Positions 53,557 to 61,392 of a stretch of 64,000 bases of DNA are shown in pieces (position 1 is the stretch's first letter; each line of letters starts with the position of its first letter). A model generated the notes under the pieces. That model saw only the letters and a list, made by a program, of their open reading frames with translations. It made no database searches and was not told the DNA's origin. The translations under genes and the position numbers were made by a program. Origin of the DNA: Streptomyces avicenniae (GTDB lineage Bacteria > Actinomycetota > Actinomycetes > Streptomycetales > Streptomycetaceae); assembly GCF_000719135.1 (NCBI RefSeq), contig NZ_JOEK01000009.1, positions 1 to 64,000 on the forward strand, read 5' to 3'.

Positions 53557-54659
53557 GCGCCCCCGGGTCCCTGGCGGGCCTGCGGCCCCGGCTGCGGCCG
53601 GGCGTCCTCGTGAGCGAGCCGCTGCTGTCGGGGCCGCGCACCGTGCACCTGGTGCGGGAGCCGGACAGCGGGCGGATCTTCGAGGTCGGCCCGCGCGAGC
53701 GGTTCCTGATGGAGCGGATGGACGGCGCGCGGACGCTGGACGAGCTGGGCGGCGCGTACGCGCGCGAGTTCGGCCGCAGGCTGGGCGAGGCGAACTGGCG
53801 GCAGTTGCTTGCGCTGCTCGGCGGACGCGGCCTGCTGGCGGGCGGCCCGGCCGGGCGGCCCGCGGCGGACGACGCGCCGCCGACGCCGCGCGGGGTGCTG
53901 CGCGGCAGCGTCCGCCTGGTCGCCGACGCGCACGCCACCGCGGGGCGGCTGCACCGCGCGGTCGGGTTCCTGCTGCGGCCGGTCCCGGCCGTCGTGCTGC
54001 TGGCGCTGCTGACCGGCATGACGGCGGCGCTGGCCTGGCACCTGCCGGAACTGGTGGACGGCGCGGCGTCGGTGTTCCGCAACCCGGCGCTGCTGCTGGC
54101 GGTGGCGACGGCGCTGTGGTGCAGCACGGCGCTGCACGAGTTGGGCCACGCGGTGACGGCGCGGCACCACGGCGGCCGGGTCGGCGAGATCGGCCTGCGC
54201 TGGCGGCTGCCCGTCGTGATCATGTACTGCACCGTGGACGACTACCCGTTCCTGCGCACGCGGTGGCGCCGCATCGCGGTGGCGGGCGCGGGCGCCGTGA
54301 CGAACCTGCTGTTCCTCGCGCCGTTCTTCGTGTGGTGGCTGCTCTCGCCCGAGGGCGACACGCGCGCCGCGCTAGCGGGGCTCCTGTTCCTCGGCACGCT
54401 CCAGGCACTAGCAATGCTCGTACCACTGCCGCCGCTCGACGGCTACACCATCGTCGGCCAGGCGCTGGGCGCCACCCGGCTCGCGGCGTCGAGCCGCGCC
54501 TACCTCGCGCTCGCGCTGCGCCGCGCCCCCGCCGCGGCGGCCTACCCGCGCCGGGCGCGGACCGCGTACACGCTGTACGGCCTGTGCGCCCTCTCGGCGG
54601 GCGCAACGCTGCTCGCCGCGCTAGCACTGCTCGCCAACGCGCTGCTGACAGCGTCGTGA
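53553..54659 (+). CDS. membrane M50-family metalloprotease with PqqD-like N-terminus
   Basis: 368 residues from GTG 53553, overlapping the previous stop. Residues ~1-100 look like a PqqD/leader-recognition winged helix (LVREPDSGRIFEVGPRERFLMERMDGARTLDEL). Then about five to six membrane helices carry the zinc site HELGH (LHELGHAVTARHHGG) and the second motif LPPLDGYTIVG, as in site-2 proteases. Candidate for leader-peptide removal at the membrane, or for export and self-protection; this is inferred from the position between modification enzymes and exporter. Confidence 0.88.
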   Translation: MSAPGSLAGLRPRLRPGVLVSEPLLSGPRTVHLVREPDSGRIFEVGPRERFLMERMDGARTLDELGGAYAREFGRRLGEANWRQLLALLGGRGLLAGGPAGRPAADDAPPTPRGVLRGSVRLVADAHATAGRLHRAVGFLLRPVPAVVLLALLTGMTAALAWHLPELVDGAASVFRNPALLLAVATALWCSTALHELGHAVTARHHGGRVGEIGLRWRLPVVIMYCTVDDYPFLRTRWRRIAVAGAGAVTNLLFLAPFFVWWLLSPEGDTRAALAGLLFLGTLQALAMLVPLPPLDGYTIVGQALGATRLAASSRAYLALALRRAPAAAAYPRRARTAYTLYGLCALSAGATLLAALALLANALLTAS

Positions 54660-54678
54660 CACCGTGAAGGAGACACCC

Positions 54679-55641
54679 GTGGCCCACCCACCCCGGTCCG
54701 CAGGACAGGACGACGGGACAGGCGCGCCCGCGCCGCCCCCGGCGGTCGTGCTGGAGGACGTGCGCAAGACGTACGGCGACGTACGGGCCGTGGACGGTGT
54801 CTCGTTCACCATCGCCCGGGGCGAGTTCTTCGGCCTGCTCGGGCCGAACGGCGCGGGGAAGACGACGCTGATCGAGATCATGGAGGGGCTGCGCAAGGCG
54901 GACGCGGGCACGGTCGGCGTCCTCGGCACCCCGCCCTGGCCCCGCGACACGGCGCTCCTGCCACGGCTCGGCGTGCAGACACAGGCGTCGGCGTTCTTCG
55001 TACGCCTCACCGCGGCCGAGCACCTGCGGACCGTCGCCGCGCTCTACGGCGCCGACCACGACGCGGCGGCACGGACGCTGCGCACCGTCGGCCTCGACGA
55101 GCAGGCGGACATACGCGTCGAGGACCTGTCGGGCGGGCAGCGCCAGCGCCTCGCCATCGGCGCGGCCCTCGTCCACGACCCCGAGCTGATCTTCCTGGAC
55201 GAACCGACCGCCGCGCTCGACCCGCAGGCCCGCCGGTCGCTGTGGCGGGTGCTGCGCGACCTGAAGCGCGCGGGCCGCACCATCGTCTACACGACGCACC
55301 ACCTGGACGAGGCCGAGGCGCTGTGCGACCGGGTCGCGATCATGGCCAAGGGCCGCGTGACGGCGCTGGACAGCCCGAACCGCCTGATAGCGGGCAGCAG
55401 CGCGGTGACCCGGCTGCTCGTCCCCGCCGACCGGCTGGACCTGGGCGCCGCCCGGGAGTTGCCCGGCGTGCTGCGGGCCGACCTGGACGGCGACGTCGTC
55501 GTGCTCCAGGCGGCGGACGCGGGGCCGGTCCTCGCGGCCGTCGCCGAGGTCGCCGGGCTCCAGGGCGTGCAGACACGCACGGCGACGCTTGAGGACGTCT
55601 ACCTCGGCCTGACAGGACAGACCGTCGGGGAGCAGCTGTGA
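54679..55641 (+). CDS. ABC exporter ATP-binding protein
   Basis: 320 residues from GTG 54679, chosen for AAGGAG at 6-nt spacing; GTG 54664 is also in frame. Walker A GPNGAGKTTLIEIMEGL, signature LSGGQRQRLAIGAALV, Walker B LIFLDEPTAALD and switch His in VYTTHHLDEAEALC. DrrA/CcmA-like exporter family. Coupled to the permease gene (GTGA). Probable export of, and self-resistance to, the peptide product. Confidence 0.94.
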   Translation: MAHPPRSAGQDDGTGAPAPPPAVVLEDVRKTYGDVRAVDGVSFTIARGEFFGLLGPNGAGKTTLIEIMEGLRKADAGTVGVLGTPPWPRDTALLPRLGVQTQASAFFVRLTAAEHLRTVAALYGADHDAAARTLRTVGLDEQADIRVEDLSGGQRQRLAIGAALVHDPELIFLDEPTAALDPQARRSLWRVLRDLKRAGRTIVYTTHHLDEAEALCDRVAIMAKGRVTALDSPNRLIAGSSAVTRLLVPADRLDLGAARELPGVLRADLDGDVVVLQAADAGPVLAAVAEVAGLQGVQTRTATLEDVYLGLTGQTVGEQL

Positions 55642-56441
55642 CCACCGCACGGGCCGCCCGCCCGGCCGACCGAGGAGCCACCGGCATGAGCGCCTACACC
55701 GCGCTGCGCGGGGCGGGGTACCGGGCGTACACCCGGGACCGCACCACGCTGTTCTTCACGTTCGCCTTCCCCCTGCTGTTCCTCGTCGTGTTCGGGCTGA
55801 TCTTCAGCGGCCAGGAGGTCGAGGAGAGCGGCAGGCCGTACATCAGCTACATCGCGCCAGGCGTGCTGTCGTGGGGCGTCGCGAACGCGGCCGTGTTCGG
55901 CATCGGCTTCACGCTGATGCAGTGGCGCCGCGACGACATCCTGCGGCTGATCAGGATGACGCCGACGCCGCTGGGCGCCGTCCTCGGCTCCCGGTACGTG
56001 CTGGCGGTGGGCATCGGGGCGGTGCAGGGCGTGGTGTTCGTCGCCGTCGCGATGCTGCCGGGCTTCGGCCTCGCACTCGACGCGGGCTGGCCGCTGGCGC
56101 TGCCCCTGCTGGTGCTGGGCGTCTCGGCGTTCCTCGCGATCGGCGCGATCGTCGGGACGTACGCGCGCACGCCGGAGGCGGTGGCGGCCGTCGCCAACTG
56201 CCTGATGGTGCCGATGGCGTTCCTGTCCGGCTCGTTCTACCCGCTGGACGCCATGCCGTCGTGGCTCCAGACCGTCTCGTGGGTGCTGCCGCTGCGGCAC
56301 CTGAACGACGGGGTGTCCGCCGCGCTCACCGGCTCGGGGGGCCTGGGGGACATCGGGCTGGCCGCCGCCGTGCTCGTCGCGTTCACGGCGGTCCTCGGCG
56401 TCGTCGCGTTCCGCACCTTCCGCTGGAGCGACCGGCCATGA
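55638..56441 (+). CDS. ABC-2 type exporter permease
   Basis: 267 residues; GTG 55638 overlaps the ATPase stop, though ATG 55686 (MSAYTALRGAGY) may be the true start. Six hydrophobic helices: FFTFAFPLLFLVVFGLIF, GVANAAVFGIGFTLM, VQGVVFVAVAMLPG, LPLLVLGVSAFLAIGAIVG, VANCLMVPMAFLSGSFYPLD and LAAAVLVAFTAVLGVVAF. Pairs with the preceding ATPase. ATGA overlap with the second YcaO gene. Confidence 0.92.
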   Translation: MTTARAARPADRGATGMSAYTALRGAGYRAYTRDRTTLFFTFAFPLLFLVVFGLIFSGQEVEESGRPYISYIAPGVLSWGVANAAVFGIGFTLMQWRRDDILRLIRMTPTPLGAVLGSRYVLAVGIGAVQGVVFVAVAMLPGFGLALDAGWPLALPLLVLGVSAFLAIGAIVGTYARTPEAVAAVANCLMVPMAFLSGSFYPLDAMPSWLQTVSWVLPLRHLNDGVSAALTGSGGLGDIGLAAAVLVAFTAVLGVVAFRTFRWSDRP

Positions 56442-58363
56442 CTGTCACCGCACCGCCACGGGAGACGCCGGGCGCGGCGCCGCTCGCCGAGGGCCGCGCC
56501 CTGCTCCAGGCCGCGCTGCGGCGCCGCTGGACGGACGGCGGCCGTCCGGGACCGGCCCCGCACGTCGTCCCGCTGGGCGCGGCCGACGTCCTCACGCCAG
56601 GCGCCGATCCGCACGCGGACGAGCGGCCCGCCGCCTTCTTCCACCTCGCGGCGCGCGCCGTGCTCCTCGGCCCCTGGGGCGGCGGGACGGGCGCCGCGTG
56701 CGGGCAGTGCCTGGCGATGCGCTGGCAGCGGCTGCGCACCCGCTCGGAGCGCGAGGCGCTTGAGGGCGGAGCGGAGCCCGTCGGCGCCACGGGCTGGCCG
56801 CTCGTCACGGCGCACGCGGCGGACGCCGTCTGGGCGGCGGCGCGCGCCGTCGCCGCGCGGGCAGGGCTGCCGGGGCCGTCGCGCGTCACGCGCATCGACC
56901 TCGCGACGCTGGCCCTGGTCACCGTCCCGCTGCTGCCGGAGCCGCTGTGTCCGCACTGCGTCACGCCCCGCCCAGCCCGGGCCGAGGACGGCGTGCCCGA
57001 CCTGTCGGGCGCGGTCAAGCCGGAGCCTGGCACCTACCGGGTACGGCCCACCGGTGCGTTCACGCTGCGGCCCGAGGCGCTGGCCAACCCCGTCTGCGGA
57101 GCCCTCGGCGCCCGCACGCACCTCAACCCGGCCTCCACGACGACCGCGCCCGTCTCCGGCAGCAACTTCGTGCGCGGCTACGCGGGGCTGAACGACGTCA
57201 CGTGGAGCGGCCAGGGCGACAGTTACGCGACGAGCCGTACGCTCGCGTTCCTCGAAGGTCTCGAACGCTACGCCGGGACGCACAACCGGCGCGGCCTGCT
57301 GCCGGTCACCGCCTCCTACCGCGACCTGGCGCGCGCCGCGCGGGGCGGCGGCGTGGGCGTGCTCGACCCGGCCGACTGCGGCTTCTACGCACCGGAGACC
57401 TACCGCGACGACCCGATGGTGGCGCCGTTCGACCCCGACCGCCCGATCCCCTGGCTGCACGGCTACTCGCTGCGCGACGAGCGGCCGGTGCTCGTGCCCG
57501 CCAGGCTGGTGCACTACGGCGCGGGCCTGGCCGCCGACAACTTCGTCTTCGAGTGCTCCAACGGCTGCGCCACCGGCGGCCATCCGGCCGAGGCGGTGCT
57601 GCACGGGCTGCTCGAACTCGTCGAGCGCGACGCGTTCCTCGTCGCCTGGTACGGCCGCCGCACGCCCGGCCGCATCGACCTCGCGTCCTGCCGCACGCCC
57701 GCGATCCGCGCCGCGCTGGACCGCGCCGCGCTGCTCGGCTACGACGTGCACGCGTACGACACCCGCGCCGACCTGCCGGTGCCCGTCGTCACGGCGCTGG
57801 CCGTGCGCAGGGACGGCGGCCCCGGGCTGCTGTCCTTCGGCGCGGCGGCGGGCTTCGACCCGGAGCAGACCGTGGCGGGGGCGCTCGGCGAAGTCCTCAC
57901 CTACATCCCGCACCTCGCCTTCCAGGTGGGGGAACGCCGGGCCGAACTCGACGCGATGGCCGACGACTTCGGGCTCGTGCGCCAACTGCGGGACCACGCG
58001 CAGCTGTACGGGCTGCCGCGCATGGCACGGCACGCGGAGACGTTCCTCGCGCCGTCGCCCGCCCGCCCGTTGGGCGAGGTCTTCGCCGACTGGGAGCGCG
58101 TACGGCCCCGCACCACGGACCTGGGCGACGACCTGCGGCTGCTGCGCGACGAGTTGGCGGGGGCGGGGCACGACGTGCTCGCCGTCGTCCAGACGACGCC
58201 GGAGCAGCGGGCGGCAGGGCTGCACACGGTCGCCACGCTCGTGCCGGGGCTGCTGCCGCTGGACTTCGGCTGGGCGCGGCAGCGCGCCCTGCTGATGCCG
58301 AGGCTGCGGGCGGTCGGCGGCCAGGACGCGGGGCGCGACCCCGTGCCGCACCCGTTCCCCTGA
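56438..58363 (+). CDS. YcaO-domain azoline cyclodehydratase 2
   Basis: 641 residues from ATG 56438, coupled to the permease. Architecture copies cyclodehydratase 1: N-terminal region with CGQC and CPHC pairs, then the YcaO domain with FLEGLERYAGT, CSNGCATGGHPAEAVLHGLLELVERDAFLVAWYG and VVQTTPEQRAAGLHTVATLVPGLLPLDFG, ending in PVPHPFP. Both enzymes keep the ATP-binding acids and the Pro-rich C-terminus, so both should be active. Separate roles (thiazole versus oxazole formation, or different core segments) are plausible. Last gene of the operon before the shared terminator. Confidence 0.94.
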   Translation: MTVTAPPRETPGAAPLAEGRALLQAALRRRWTDGGRPGPAPHVVPLGAADVLTPGADPHADERPAAFFHLAARAVLLGPWGGGTGAACGQCLAMRWQRLRTRSEREALEGGAEPVGATGWPLVTAHAADAVWAAARAVAARAGLPGPSRVTRIDLATLALVTVPLLPEPLCPHCVTPRPARAEDGVPDLSGAVKPEPGTYRVRPTGAFTLRPEALANPVCGALGARTHLNPASTTTAPVSGSNFVRGYAGLNDVTWSGQGDSYATSRTLAFLEGLERYAGTHNRRGLLPVTASYRDLARAARGGGVGVLDPADCGFYAPETYRDDPMVAPFDPDRPIPWLHGYSLRDERPVLVPARLVHYGAGLAADNFVFECSNGCATGGHPAEAVLHGLLELVERDAFLVAWYGRRTPGRIDLASCRTPAIRAALDRAALLGYDVHAYDTRADLPVPVVTALAVRRDGGPGLLSFGAAAGFDPEQTVAGALGEVLTYIPHLAFQVGERRAELDAMADDFGLVRQLRDHAQLYGLPRMARHAETFLAPSPARPLGEVFADWERVRPRTTDLGDDLRLLRDELAGAGHDVLAVVQTTPEQRAAGLHTVATLVPGLLPLDFGWARQRALLMPRLRAVGGQDAGRDPVPHPFP

Positions 58364-58386
58364 GACCGGGCACCCGAGCACGACGA

Positions 58387-58422
58387 CGGCCCTCCCGGCG
58401 CGGTGGAGCACCGGGAGGGCCG
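58387..58422. terminator. bidirectional terminator between RiPP operon and precursor gene
   Basis: CGGCCCTCCCGG (58387-58398) and CCGGGAGGGCCG (58411-58422) form a perfect 12-bp stem with a 12-nt loop. It lies between the convergent YcaO 2 gene (end 58363) and the precursor gene (end 58442). Confidence 0.88.
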
Positions 58423-58441
58423 CGTCACGCGGTGGCCTGGA

Positions 58442-58618
58442 TCAGGCGCTGCACGAGGTCGTGCTCGTGGTGCTGGAACAGGTCGAGGTGGAGGAGCAGG
58501 ACGTGGAGGCGGCGAGGACGACCTCGGCCTCGTCCGAGTAGTCCGAGATCTCGAAGGTCTCCGACTCCAGCTCCAGGATCTCGTCGGCGAGCGTGGACAG
58601 CTCCGGCTTGTGCGACAT
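58442..58618 (-). CDS. RiPP precursor peptide (Ser/Thr/Cys-rich core)
   Basis: 58 residues from ATG 58618 with the strong ribosome site GAGGAGG. Residues 1-37 are an acidic leader (LADEILELESETFEISDYSD, then EAEVVLAA) like those of thiopeptide and goadsporin-class peptides. Residues 38-58 (58445-58507) are the predicted core: ten Ser, seven Thr, three Cys (41, 47, 56) and a terminal Ala. Nearly every core residue is a substrate for azole formation or dehydration. It is transcribed opposite to the modification operon and ends at the shared terminator. Cleavage after Ala36 or Ala37 is inferred. Confidence 0.9.
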   Translation of the reverse strand: MSHKPELSTLADEILELESETFEISDYSDEAEVVLAASTSCSSTSTCSSTTSTTSCSA

Positions 58619-58714
58619 GACGCCTCCTCGGGTCGGGGCGGGCGCCGGTGTCACCGGCTGCGGCCCGCCGCCGTCCCATTGCAGCGCGCCCCGGCGGCAG
58701 GACGGCCCCGGTTC

Positions 58715-58733
58715 CGCTGACAGGTCGCTGACA
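58715..58733 (-). promoter_or_regulatory. 11-bp-period direct repeat, candidate SARP box
   Basis: On the minus strand TGTCAGCG occurs twice with an exact 11-bp period (plus-strand CGCTGACA at 58715-58722 and 58726-58733). Two direct repeats 11 bp apart upstream of a target gene are the known SARP operator layout. It lies about 100 bp upstream of the precursor start; no clear -10 was recognised. Confidence 0.5.
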
Positions 58734-58753
58734 CCCGGTGTCAGCGACCTGTC
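58719..58753. promoter_or_regulatory. perfect 35-bp palindrome between precursor and M20 peptidase genes
   Basis: Arms GACAGGTCGCTGACACC (58719-58735) and the exact complement (58737-58753) flank a single C. It is nearly centred in the divergent 226-bp gap: 118 bp to the precursor start and 109 bp to the peptidase start. Consistent with a dimeric regulator operator serving both genes. Confidence 0.7.
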
Positions 58754-58844
58754 CCCACGGCGCGCGGCGGGCGGGGCATGCTGCGGGGAGGCGGAGGCAC
58801 GGGAAGGCCGGGGAACGGCCGGGGACGGCGGAGAGGAGCCGGGC

Positions 58845-60098
58845 ATGGGCGTCGCACCCGACGTGCTGCGGGCCGCCGTCGAGCTGTATCTCGCCCTGCA
58901 CACGCACCCGGAGCCCGCGGGCGCCGAGGAGCGGACGGCGGCGCGGCTGGCCGCCTGGCTGCGCGCGGACGGGTACGACGTCACCACCGGCGTCGGCGGG
59001 CACGGTGTCGCGGGGGTGCTCAGGCGCGGCGACGGGCCCGTGGTCATGCTGCGCGCCGAACTCGACGCGCTCCCGGTGCGCGAGGAGACGGGGCTCGCGT
59101 ACGCGAGCGCGATCCCCGGGATGATGCACGCCTGCGGCCACGACCTGCACCTCGCCGCGCTGGCGGGTGCGGCCCGCGCGCTCGCCCGGGACGGGGAGTC
59201 CTGGCGCGGCACGCTCCTGGTCGTCGGTCAGCCCGCCGAGGAGACGCTCACCGGCGCGCGGGACATGCTGACGGCTGGCCTGTACGGCCTGTGCGGCGTG
59301 CCGGACGCGGTGCTCGCGCAGCACGCGGCGCCGCTGCCCGCCGGGACGGTGGCGCACGCCCGCGGGCCGGTGCTGGCGGGCAGCCGCACCCTGGACGCCG
59401 TCCTCCACGGCACGGGCGGCCACGGCGGCACGCCGCACCTGACGGTCGATCCGGTGCTGGCAGCGGCGGCGGCCGTGCTGCGGCTCCAGGGGATCGTCTC
59501 GCGGGAGACGGCGCCGTCGGAGCAGGCGGTGCTGACGGTCGGCCGCCTGCGGGCGGGCGAGCTGGCCAACGTCGTCCCCGACCGGGCAGAACTGTCCTTG
59601 AGCCTGCGGGCGTTCGGCGAGGAGACGCTGGAGCGGATGACGGACGCGGTGCGGCGCGTGCTGCGGGCGGAGAGCGACGCGTCGGGCTGTCCGCGCCCGC
59701 CTGAGCTGACGGTCACGGCCCGCTCCCCCGTGCTCGTGCCCGACGCGGAGCTGACCGGGCGCGTACGGGCCGCGCACGCGCGGCGGCTCGGCGCGGGCGC
59801 GGTGCTGGAGTGGCAGCCGTCCACGGCGGCCGAGGACTTCCCGTGGTTCGGCCCGGCGGGGGCCGAGCTGCACGGCGGCGCGGCGGTGCGGACCGCGTAC
59901 TGGATGCTCGGCACCGTCCGGGCGGCGCGCTGGCGTGCCGCGCGTGAGCCGGGCGCGCCGCCGCTGCCCGGGAACCACTCACCGGCGTTCGCGCCCGACG
60001 TGCGCACGGCGCTGCCGACCGGCATAGGGGCGCTGGCGGACGCGGCCAGGGAGGCGCTGGGGGCGGGCGTGCCGTCACGGAGGGTGGGCGCGGGGTGA
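58845..60098 (+). CDS. M20-family metallopeptidase / amidohydrolase
   Basis: 417 residues from ATG 58845 with GAGAGGAG upstream. M20D motifs: VVMLRAELDALPVREETGL, MHACGHDLHLAALAGAA, VGQPAEETLTGARDML, HGTGGHGGTPHLTVDPV (lid domain) and AAEDFPWF. Family members hydrolyse N-acyl or peptide bonds and need two metal ions. No signal peptide. Divergent from the precursor gene with a shared palindrome, so it may trim or deacylate the peptide, degrade the leader, or confer self-resistance; role inferred. Confidence 0.9.
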   Translation: MGVAPDVLRAAVELYLALHTHPEPAGAEERTAARLAAWLRADGYDVTTGVGGHGVAGVLRRGDGPVVMLRAELDALPVREETGLAYASAIPGMMHACGHDLHLAALAGAARALARDGESWRGTLLVVGQPAEETLTGARDMLTAGLYGLCGVPDAVLAQHAAPLPAGTVAHARGPVLAGSRTLDAVLHGTGGHGGTPHLTVDPVLAAAAAVLRLQGIVSRETAPSEQAVLTVGRLRAGELANVVPDRAELSLSLRAFGEETLERMTDAVRRVLRAESDASGCPRPPELTVTARSPVLVPDAELTGRVRAAHARRLGAGAVLEWQPSTAAEDFPWFGPAGAELHGGAAVRTAYWMLGTVRAARWRAAREPGAPPLPGNHSPAFAPDVRTALPTGIGALADAAREALGAGVPSRRVGAG

Positions 60099-60105
60099 GG
60101 GTCCG

Positions 60106-61101
60106 TCAGATCCAGCCGCGCTCCCGGGCGAGCAGCGCGGCCTGCGGCCGGGTGGACGCCCCTAGCATGCGCATGACATCCGCAAGGTGACGCCGGTAGG
60201 TGCGCACCGAGACGCCCAGGTCGCGGGCGCCCGCCTCGTCCTTGCCCACGGTGCACATCAGGTGCAGCACGCGCAGTTCCGCGTCCGACAGTCCTGGCCG
60301 CCGGTCCGCCGGGGGGCGCACGGCGAGGGAGACGTCCTCGGCCTGCTCCCAGATGCGTTCGAACAGCCCGGCGAGGCTCGCGACCAGGACCCCGTCCCGC
60401 ACCAGCAGCGCCCGCCGGGTGGCCTGCCGGGGGTCGAGCGGCATGAGGGCGGCGCGCCGGTCGTAGACGACGACGTGGTCCGACATGTCGGCGGCCACCC
60501 GCACCCGGGCGCCATGGTGGACGAGTTCGCCGAGGTAGGCGGCGGTGGGCTCGTGCGCGAGCGCGGCGGCCGTGACGACCGTGCGGCGGCGCACGCCACG
60601 GCGCAGCGCCCTGACGTCGCGGGCCGTCACGCTCCCGGCGTGCTCGGGCGTGAGGCGGACGCGGGGTTCGGCGGAGACGATCTCCTCGCGGGCGAAGAAG
60701 GCGAGGTCGTCCATCCGGTCGTGGATGGCGCTGCCGCCGTCGAGCTGTTCGACGGCCTGGCCGGGGGCGGTACGGCGGGCGGTCTCCGCGCGTAGCGTGT
60801 CCAGGACGTGGCGGTACTGGGTGATGCGCTGGATCTCCTGGTACATGGCACGCAGCCGCAGCTCGCTGAGCCGGGCGAGCGCGGTCTCGGGGTCGGCGGC
60901 GGTGGTACAGCCGGGGGTCTCGCCGGGTCTGAGCAGGCCGAGGCGCGTCAGGCGGCCGAGCGCGCCGCGTACGGCGTCGCGGTCCGCGTCGAGTATCAGG
61001 TGGAGGCCGTCGGCGGCCGTGTCGGGGTGGCGCAGGAAGTGGCGGTACACGGACTCCTCGGTCGGGGAGACGCCGAAGTCCGCCAGCTCGTTCGCATGCA
61101 C
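60106..61101 (-). CDS. LuxR-type regulator with TrmB-like N-terminal domain
   Basis: 331 residues from GTG 61101, which has AGGAG eight bases upstream; longer starts are Arg/Pro-rich. Residues ~1-75 look like a winged-helix TrmB-like domain (GVSPTEESVYRHFLRHPDTAADGL, LGRLTRLGLLRPGE). A middle domain handles sensing (ERRVRVAADMSDHVVVYD-like region). The C-terminal HTH reads LSDAELRVLHLMCTVGKDEAGARDLGVSVRTYRRHLADVMRMLGA. This type is common beside Streptomyces RiPP clusters. Candidate regulator of the 58719 palindrome. Confidence 0.88.
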   Translation of the reverse strand: MHANELADFGVSPTEESVYRHFLRHPDTAADGLHLILDADRDAVRGALGRLTRLGLLRPGETPGCTTAADPETALARLSELRLRAMYQEIQRITQYRHVLDTLRAETARRTAPGQAVEQLDGGSAIHDRMDDLAFFAREEIVSAEPRVRLTPEHAGSVTARDVRALRRGVRRRTVVTAAALAHEPTAAYLGELVHHGARVRVAADMSDHVVVYDRRAALMPLDPRQATRRALLVRDGVLVASLAGLFERIWEQAEDVSLAVRPPADRRPGLSDAELRVLHLMCTVGKDEAGARDLGVSVRTYRRHLADVMRMLGASTRPQAALLARERGWI

Positions 61102-61301
61102 GTCTGACACTCCTGTGGGGGCTGCCCGTTCGGGGAGGCACGGGCGGAGAGCGGAAGGCGCCGGGGGGTGGCCCGGGGTCCTGATGTTCCTGCCCGTTCG
61201 GGTCCGGCGCCGAACACGCGGGCGACCACCGCCCGAACGGCGCACGGCCGCCGCGTCGCGGCGGCCCCCGGCGCGGGGCGGGGGGTACCGTCACGCGACG
61301 G

Positions 61302-61314
61302 AATAGTTCCTATT
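61302..61314. promoter_or_regulatory. AT-rich inverted repeat upstream of the propeller gene
   Basis: AATAG, TTC, CTATT lies in the 291-bp divergent gap between the LuxR gene and the secreted protein gene. In such GC-rich DNA an A/T-rich dyad is a likely promoter or operator element. No other feature was seen in the gap. Confidence 0.4.
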
Positions 61315-61392
61315 GGCACATTTCCGTATTTTTCAGCCATGGGTGTGACGGACCGGCAGGACCGGCGCGCGCCCACCGTCCCGAGGGGATAC

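Noticed and set aside
58403..58720. Plus-strand frame across the precursor gene
   Set aside because: Gly/Arg-rich and lacks a ribosome site; the minus-strand precursor has a strong one and a clear leader/core structure.
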